Shown here piece by piece: positions 4,768-8,464 of a stretch of 8,464 bases of DNA. The DNA is from Flavobacteriaceae bacterium (GTDB lineage Bacteria > Bacteroidota > Bacteroidia > Flavobacteriales > Flavobacteriaceae): positions 1 through 8,464 of the forward strand of contig CANCFZ010000103.1 of assembly GCA_947377425.1 (NCBI GenBank), written 5' to 3'. Under the pieces are notes generated by a model. That model did not search any database, had not been told where the DNA came from, and worked only from the letters and a program-made list of their open reading frames with translations. Made by a program: the position numbers and the translations under genes. Every line of letters starts with the position of its first letter. Position 1 is the stretch's first letter.

Positions 4768-6657
4768 ATGAATAAATCACTTGAAGAAGTAAATCAATCA
4801 ATAACTACCGAAGGTAAAAAAACTGGGTTTAGAAAAATCTTGGCTTTTCTTGGTCCAGCATATTTGATAAGCGTTGGCTATATGGATCCAGGCAATTGGG
4901 CAACCGATTTAGCTGGCGGAAGTCAGTTTGGCTACACATTGGTTTGGGTTTTATTAATGAGTAATTTGATGGCGTTGCTATTGCAAAGTTTGAGCGCACG
5001 ATTGGGAATTGTAACGCAACGTGATTTGGCGCAAGCATCACGCGAAACTTACTCTCCTTTTATCAATTATATTCTTTATTTTCTTGCCGAAATTGCAATT
5101 GCCGCTTGCGATTTAGCCGAAGTTCTTGGAATGGCGATTGGAATCAATTTACTAACAGGAATTCCATTAATTTATGGCGTTTTAATTACTGTTTTAGATA
5201 CTTTTTTACTGCTTTTTCTTATCAATAAAGGAATGCGAAAAATGGAAGCATTTATCATTGCTTTAGTTCTAATTATTGGTTTTTCGTTCATTTTTGAAAT
5301 GATTTTTGCCGAACCCGAAATGGGAAAAGTCTTAACAGGATTAATTCCAACACTACCAAACAAAGCCGCTTTATATATTGCTATTGGAATTATTGGCGCA
5401 ACAGTTATGCCTCATAATTTGTATTTACATTCATCATTGGTGCAAACTCGAAAATTTGATAGAAGCAACGCTGGAATCAAACAAGCTTTGAAATACAATT
5501 TTATTGATTCAACTATTGCTTTGAATTTGGCATTTTTTGTAAATGCGGCAATTTTAATTTTGGCGGCAGCTACATTTTATAAAAACGGATTATTTCATGT
5601 TGCCGAAATTCAAGATGCACATCAATTATTAGCACCGATTTTAGGAAACAAATGGGCGCCAATTTTATTTGCTGTGGCATTAATAGCGGCTGGACAAAGT
5701 TCAACAATTACGGGAACTTTAGCTGGGCAAATTATTATGGAAGGCTATTTGAATTTAAGAATTCAGCCTTGGGTTAGACGAATTATTACGCGTTTAATTG
5801 CTATTATTCCAGCAGTTCTAGTGATTTTAATTTATGGCGAAAGTGCAACTGGTAAGATGTTGATTTTTAGTCAAGTAATTTTAAGTTTGCAACTTGGTTT
5901 TGCTATAATTCCGTTGATACATTTTGTTTCTGATAAATCAAAAATGAACGGTTTTGAAATTTCTAAAATCACTCAAATTACTTCTTGGATTGTGGCTCTA
6001 ATAATAGTTTCATTGAATGCTAAATTAGTTTTTGATGAAATAAATGGTTGGTTGCAAACTTCAAATAATCCAATTGTTCTTTGGTTAACTGTTGTGCCAT
6101 TAGCCGTTGGATTTTTAATTTTACTGCTTTATATTGTTTTTAAACCTTCAATAACTAGAGTGAAAGAACAAGCAGAAGCATTTGTTCACAATCATTCACC
6201 ACACAATGTTGAATTGAAATTGGAAACTATAAAAAAATATAACAAAAAACATATTGCAGTTTCAGTTGATTTTTCTTCTGCTGATGAAAAAGCATTACAA
6301 CATGCAATAGATTTAGGCGGAAAAGAGGCAAGTTATACACTTATTCACGTTGTTGAAACTGTTGGCGCATTGATTTACGGAAACAAAGTTCGTGACCATG
6401 AAACGACTATAGACGAAAAATTGCTACACAATTATTACCAAATGCTTTCTGAAAAAGGATTTACAATTAATACAAAATTGGGCTTTGGAAAACCTGGAAA
6501 AGTAATTCCTAAAATTGTTAATGAAGGTAATTTTGATTTACTGATTATGGGAACTCACGGACATACAGGTTTCAAAGATTTGCTCTTTGGAACGACTGTT
6601 GATAATGTTCGTCATAAGATAAAAATTCCGTTATTTCTAGTAAAAACTAAACAATAA
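4768..6657 (+). CDS. mntH: MntH, Nramp divalent-metal transporter with C-terminal universal stress protein domain
   Basis: A 629-residue inner-membrane proton-coupled Mn(II)/Fe(II) importer. The Nramp part (about 22-460) has the TM1 metal motif DPGNW (Asp40, Asn43) and the TM6 motif ATVMPHNLYLHSS (Ala211, Met214, His216). These match the known metal-coordinating Asp, Asn, Ala and Met of Nramp structures. The AGQSSTITGTLAGQ block (308-321) is also typical. Around eleven hydrophobic helices end near residue 458. A linker (460-492) leads to a universal stress protein domain (about 493-629) starting HIAVSVDFS. It keeps the ATP-binding pattern G-x2-G-x9-G-[ST] (Gly595, Gly598, Gly608, Thr609). Classical MntH proteins are about 400-450 residues, so the extra 170 form a genuine fusion in one uninterrupted frame. 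It lies between mntR (2-nt gap) and a DUF347 gene (4-nt gap). Transport function is confident; cytosolic regulation by the Usp domain is inferred. Confidence 0.95.
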   Translation: MNKSLEEVNQSITTEGKKTGFRKILAFLGPAYLISVGYMDPGNWATDLAGGSQFGYTLVWVLLMSNLMALLLQSLSARLGIVTQRDLAQASRETYSPFINYILYFLAEIAIAACDLAEVLGMAIGINLLTGIPLIYGVLITVLDTFLLLFLINKGMRKMEAFIIALVLIIGFSFIFEMIFAEPEMGKVLTGLIPTLPNKAALYIAIGIIGATVMPHNLYLHSSLVQTRKFDRSNAGIKQALKYNFIDSTIALNLAFFVNAAILILAAATFYKNGLFHVAEIQDAHQLLAPILGNKWAPILFAVALIAAGQSSTITGTLAGQIIMEGYLNLRIQPWVRRIITRLIAIIPAVLVILIYGESATGKMLIFSQVILSLQLGFAIIPLIHFVSDKSKMNGFEISKITQITSWIVALIIVSLNAKLVFDEINGWLQTSNNPIVLWLTVVPLAVGFLILLLYIVFKPSITRVKEQAEAFVHNHSPHNVELKLETIKKYNKKHIAVSVDFSSADEKALQHAIDLGGKEASYTLIHVVETVGALIYGNKVRDHETTIDEKLLHNYYQMLSEKGFTINTKLGFGKPGKVIPKIVNEGNFDLLIMGTHGHTGFKDLLFGTTVDNVRHKIKIPLFLVKTKQ

Positions 6658-6661
6658 ACAG

Positions 6662-7396
6662 ATGATTCAAATTCCAAAAACAAATTTAAACTATTGGTTA
6701 TTAATGGTTTTAGCAACCACAATTGGAGAAATTGTAGGTAATTTAATTTCAAGAAATTTAGGTTTGGGCTATGCTACAGGTTCTGTTTTATTGATAAGTA
6801 TTTTTGTGATTTCATTACTAATTATTAAAATATCTAAAATTAAAAATGATTTTTCTTATTGGCTTTTAATTCTTTTTGGGAACATTGCCGGAACTAATAT
6901 TGCTGATTTTGTTACCATTACTCCTTTAAACCTTGGAACTATTTATGGTTCGCTTCTGATAATGGCGGTTCTAACATTTATTTTATTGATTTGGAGGTAT
7001 ACTTCACCAAAATCCACAATTGAAAAAGGATTGAACACAACAACCTATTTTTTATATTGGTTTGCAATACTTTTTTCAAGTACATTCGGAACAACTTTTG
7101 GAGATTTATTGTCAAACGACACGCCACTTGGAGCTCTTGGAGGCACAATTTTACTTTTATCTTTGCTTGGAATTATTGTACTTATAGTATTTAAAACTAC
7201 CATTTCTAAAGAACTTTGTTATTGGATGACATTAGTAATTATGCACCCAATTGGTGCCACAATTGGGAACTATATTTCAAAACCAGCAGGATTAAATTTT
7301 GGAAATATTTGGACTAGTTTGGTATTAATTTTATTCTTTGGATTACTTTATTTTAATCAAAAAAATAATTCAAAATCTGAAAAATTAACACCATGA
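6662..7396 (+). CDS. DUF347 (COG4705) four-repeat membrane protein
   Basis: A 244-residue integral membrane protein of unknown function made of four homologous repeats, each about two transmembrane helices. Each repeat opens with Tyr-Trp (11-12, 66-67, 132-133, 187-188). Gly always falls 10 residues after the Trp, and [GA]-[ND] falls at fixed spacing: Gly22/Gly26-Asn27, Gly77/Ala81-Asp82, Gly143/Gly147-Asp148, Gly198/Gly202-Asn203. This is the pattern of the DUF347 repeat (PF03988), with a conserved Trp and two helices per repeat. It starts 4 nt after mntH and its TGA overlaps the next ATG, so it is firmly within the mntR operon. A role in metal transport or in support of MntH is suggested by context alone; no enzyme motif is seen. 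The polar residues aligned in the helices would suit a small-ion path. Confidence 0.85.
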   Translation: MIQIPKTNLNYWLLMVLATTIGEIVGNLISRNLGLGYATGSVLLISIFVISLLIIKISKIKNDFSYWLLILFGNIAGTNIADFVTITPLNLGTIYGSLLIMAVLTFILLIWRYTSPKSTIEKGLNTTTYFLYWFAILFSSTFGTTFGDLLSNDTPLGALGGTILLLSLLGIIVLIVFKTTISKELCYWMTLVIMHPIGATIGNYISKPAGLNFGNIWTSLVLILFFGLLYFNQKNNSKSEKLTP

Positions 7397-7779
7397 AAAA
7401 GCTATTTTTATTTTTGACAATTATATGCAGCATTTCATTTTATGCTCAAAGTACAATCAAAATTACAACTAAAAAATGTGTGCCAAAAAAAGGATTTCAT
7501 TTGCGATTGAAAGCAGTTTTTGATGATTCTCGTTGTCCCGAAAATGTTCAATGTATTTGGGCTGGCGAAGTTTCGTCAATAATTGAAGTTTATAAAGACA
7601 AAAAATTAGTTGAAGAAAAAGACATAACCTTTAATACTATTAATAGAGTTGAAAACATAAAATGGTTTGAAAAGTATCTTTCAAAAAAGATAAAAAGAAT
7701 TGGAGTGATGCCTTATCCAAAAGATGGAGTAACCATTAAACCCAAAAAGCAATATATCAGAATTGTTTTTACAGATTAA
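7393..7779 (+). CDS. Small secreted protein with DSRCP/CIWAGE motif
   Basis: A 128-residue protein with a signal peptide (about 1-19, ending FYAQ), probably cut by signal peptidase I and thus periplasmic or surface-located. Cys12 lies within the hydrophobic stretch without a lipobox. The mature part holds DSRCPENVQCIWAGE (45-59), a motif seen in many small secreted Bacteroidota proteins of unknown function (recalled). Cys48 and Cys54 could form a disulfide, with Cys29 unpaired. The remainder is Lys-rich and predicted mostly beta. The start overlaps the DUF347 stop as ATGA, indicating translational coupling, so it is the last gene of the mntR operon. Its stop overlaps that of the convergent gene at 7776-7895. 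A metal-binding or envelope role is a guess from context. Confidence 0.8.
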   Translation: MKKLFLFLTIICSISFYAQSTIKITTKKCVPKKGFHLRLKAVFDDSRCPENVQCIWAGEVSSIIEVYKDKKLVEEKDITFNTINRVENIKWFEKYLSKKIKRIGVMPYPKDGVTIKPKKQYIRIVFTD

Positions 7780-7895
7780 TTGCAACCACAATCATCGTCA
7801 CCACAATTTTTTTTTGGTTTTTTCTTTCCAAAAAATTTATTGTATAGGTAAGCTAAGGCGATTCCTAAAGCAAAATACACTAATATTTGTTGCAT
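7776..7895 (-). CDS. FeoB-associated Cys-rich membrane protein
   Basis: A 39-residue protein starting MQQILVYFALGIALAYLYNK, with one N-terminal transmembrane helix (about 3-18). It continues into a Lys-rich stretch (FFGKKKPKK) and ends in an acidic Cys cluster (Cys31, Cys36, Cys38 in CGDDDCGCN). This layout is that of the FeoB-associated Cys-rich membrane family (PF12669), small partners of the Fe(II) transporter FeoB. It starts 11 nt after the stop of the outer-membrane gene to the right, so the two are probably cotranscribed, with this the last gene. Its TAA overlaps the TAA of the convergent secreted-protein gene. feoB is not in the window and may lie further right. Function in iron uptake is inferred from the family. 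Confidence 0.85.
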   Translation of the reverse strand: MQQILVYFALGIALAYLYNKFFGKKKPKKNCGDDDCGCN

Positions 7896-7906
7896 AATTT
7901 CAAGTT

Positions 7907-8464
7907 TTAAAAGTAAATTCCACCACCAAGTGCTACAAAATTATAGGTTGGCGTTGCAATTTTTAAATGTTCAAATCCGAGTGAGAAAAAGTAATTTTTT
8001 CTATGAAACTTACTTTGCAATTCAAAAGCATTTACGGGCAAAGTGTTAATTCGACTCCATTTTGCCGAACCTAAAAAGCTGATGTGATTTCCCATAAAAT
8101 ACTCAGCATTTAATCCATAAGATAATCCGCCTTTTTTTACTTCATTTCCAACATAACTTGCGCCTAAATTCCATCCAAAGTTAAATTTTTCAAAACGAAT
8201 TCTATCATAATTTAAGTTAAATTGATACAATGAAAGGCGATTATTAGTATTGTCAATTTCATTAAATTCAAATAATTGATGAAAATCAGATTGAAAATAA
8301 AAGTATTGGAACGGACGAATTTTTGCTTTCAAATGATTTCCATATAAATTGTTGTCACTATAAACAAAGCTATTTTCTATATCAAATCGTGCTTTATTTT
8401 TGGAAACAGAAACGGAGTCAGAACTTTCAAAATTTCCAGATTTTCCATTATAAAAAGGATATGG
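7907..8464 (-). CDS. Outer-membrane beta-barrel protein, C-terminal part (5' end beyond the right edge)
   Basis: The open frame runs without interruption to the right edge, giving 185 C-terminal residues; the start is not in the window. An in-frame TTG at 8330-8332 is not the start, since reading frame and barrel-like sequence continue upstream of it. The protein has alternating strands rich in Tyr, Phe and Asn (FGWNLGASYVG, LSYGLNAEYFMG, FHRKNYFFSLGFEHL) and ends VALGGGIYF. The aromatic C-terminus is what the Bam machinery recognises in outer-membrane barrels. I do not recognise the family. It lies 11 nt upstream of the FeoB-associated mini-gene, so it may belong to an iron-related transcript; alternatively the link is only structural. 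Confidence 0.75.
   Translation of the reverse strand, partial: PYPFYNGKSGNFESSDSVSVSKNKARFDIENSFVYSDNNLYGNHLKAKIRPFQYFYFQSDFHQLFEFNEIDNTNNRLSLYQFNLNYDRIRFEKFNFGWNLGASYVGNEVKKGGLSYGLNAEYFMGNHISFLGSAKWSRINTLPVNAFELQSKFHRKNYFFSLGFEHLKIATPTYNFVALGGGIYF

Noticed and set aside
4829..5363. Two short minus-strand open frames (4829-5041 and 5172-5363)
   Set aside because: They are antisense to the conserved Nramp core of mntH and show no family features.
7810..7835. TTTTTTGG/CCAAAAAA hairpin as terminator of the mntR operon
   Set aside because: It is all A/T pairs apart from two, and is explained by the Phe-Phe-Gly and Lys-rich codons of the 39-residue gene; no strong T-run follows.
8330..8332. TTG as start of the right-edge protein
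   Set aside because: The frame stays open and barrel-like to the window edge, so this codon is an internal Leu.

Overview
The window looks like a chromosomal stretch from a Flavobacterium-type Bacteroidota. The evidence is the low GC content, promoters of the Bacteroidota type (TAnnTTTG -7 box, in one case with a TTTG -33 element), the absence of Shine-Dalgarno sequences, the GCAAAG-type intergenic repeat, and a gene content that includes a flavobacterial-style RicT, a FeoB-associated mini-protein and 'ADRPDQTETP' outer-membrane proteins. No RNA gene, insertion sequence or CRISPR array was found. The species is not determined.

Left part (1-3170), all on the minus strand. First comes the 5' portion of ricT (PSP1-domain protein), running off the left edge. 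Next is trhO, the tRNA uridine-34 hydroxylase, which carries an unusual C-terminal domain resembling the C-terminal barrel of U32 proteins. Third is a bacilliredoxin of the BrxA/BrxB (YphP/YqiW) family. Intrinsic terminators follow trhO and the bacilliredoxin gene. A GCAAAG repeat element lies between these two genes and seems to supply the -33 element of the trhO promoter. A 7-1-7 palindrome of Fur/PerR-like shape sits over the upstream part of the bacilliredoxin promoter.

Central part (3292-7779): a metal-homeostasis cluster. A divergent promoter region separates an outer-membrane beta-barrel gene (minus) from a tightly packed plus-strand operon. The operon encodes MntR (a DtxR-family regulator with a C-terminal FeoA-like domain), MntH (an Nramp transporter fused to a universal-stress-protein domain), a four-repeat DUF347 membrane protein, and a small secreted protein. 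Gaps are 2 nt, 4 nt and an ATGA overlap, so the four genes are probably cotranscribed. The likely theme is manganese or iron entry under metal-sensing control. The DUF347 protein, the secreted protein and the divergent barrel are candidate new parts of that system.

Right part (7776-8464), minus strand: a 39-residue FeoB-associated Cys-rich membrane protein, whose stop codon overlaps that of the plus-strand operon, preceded by the C-terminal part of an outer-membrane beta-barrel protein that continues past the right edge. feoB itself is not in the window.
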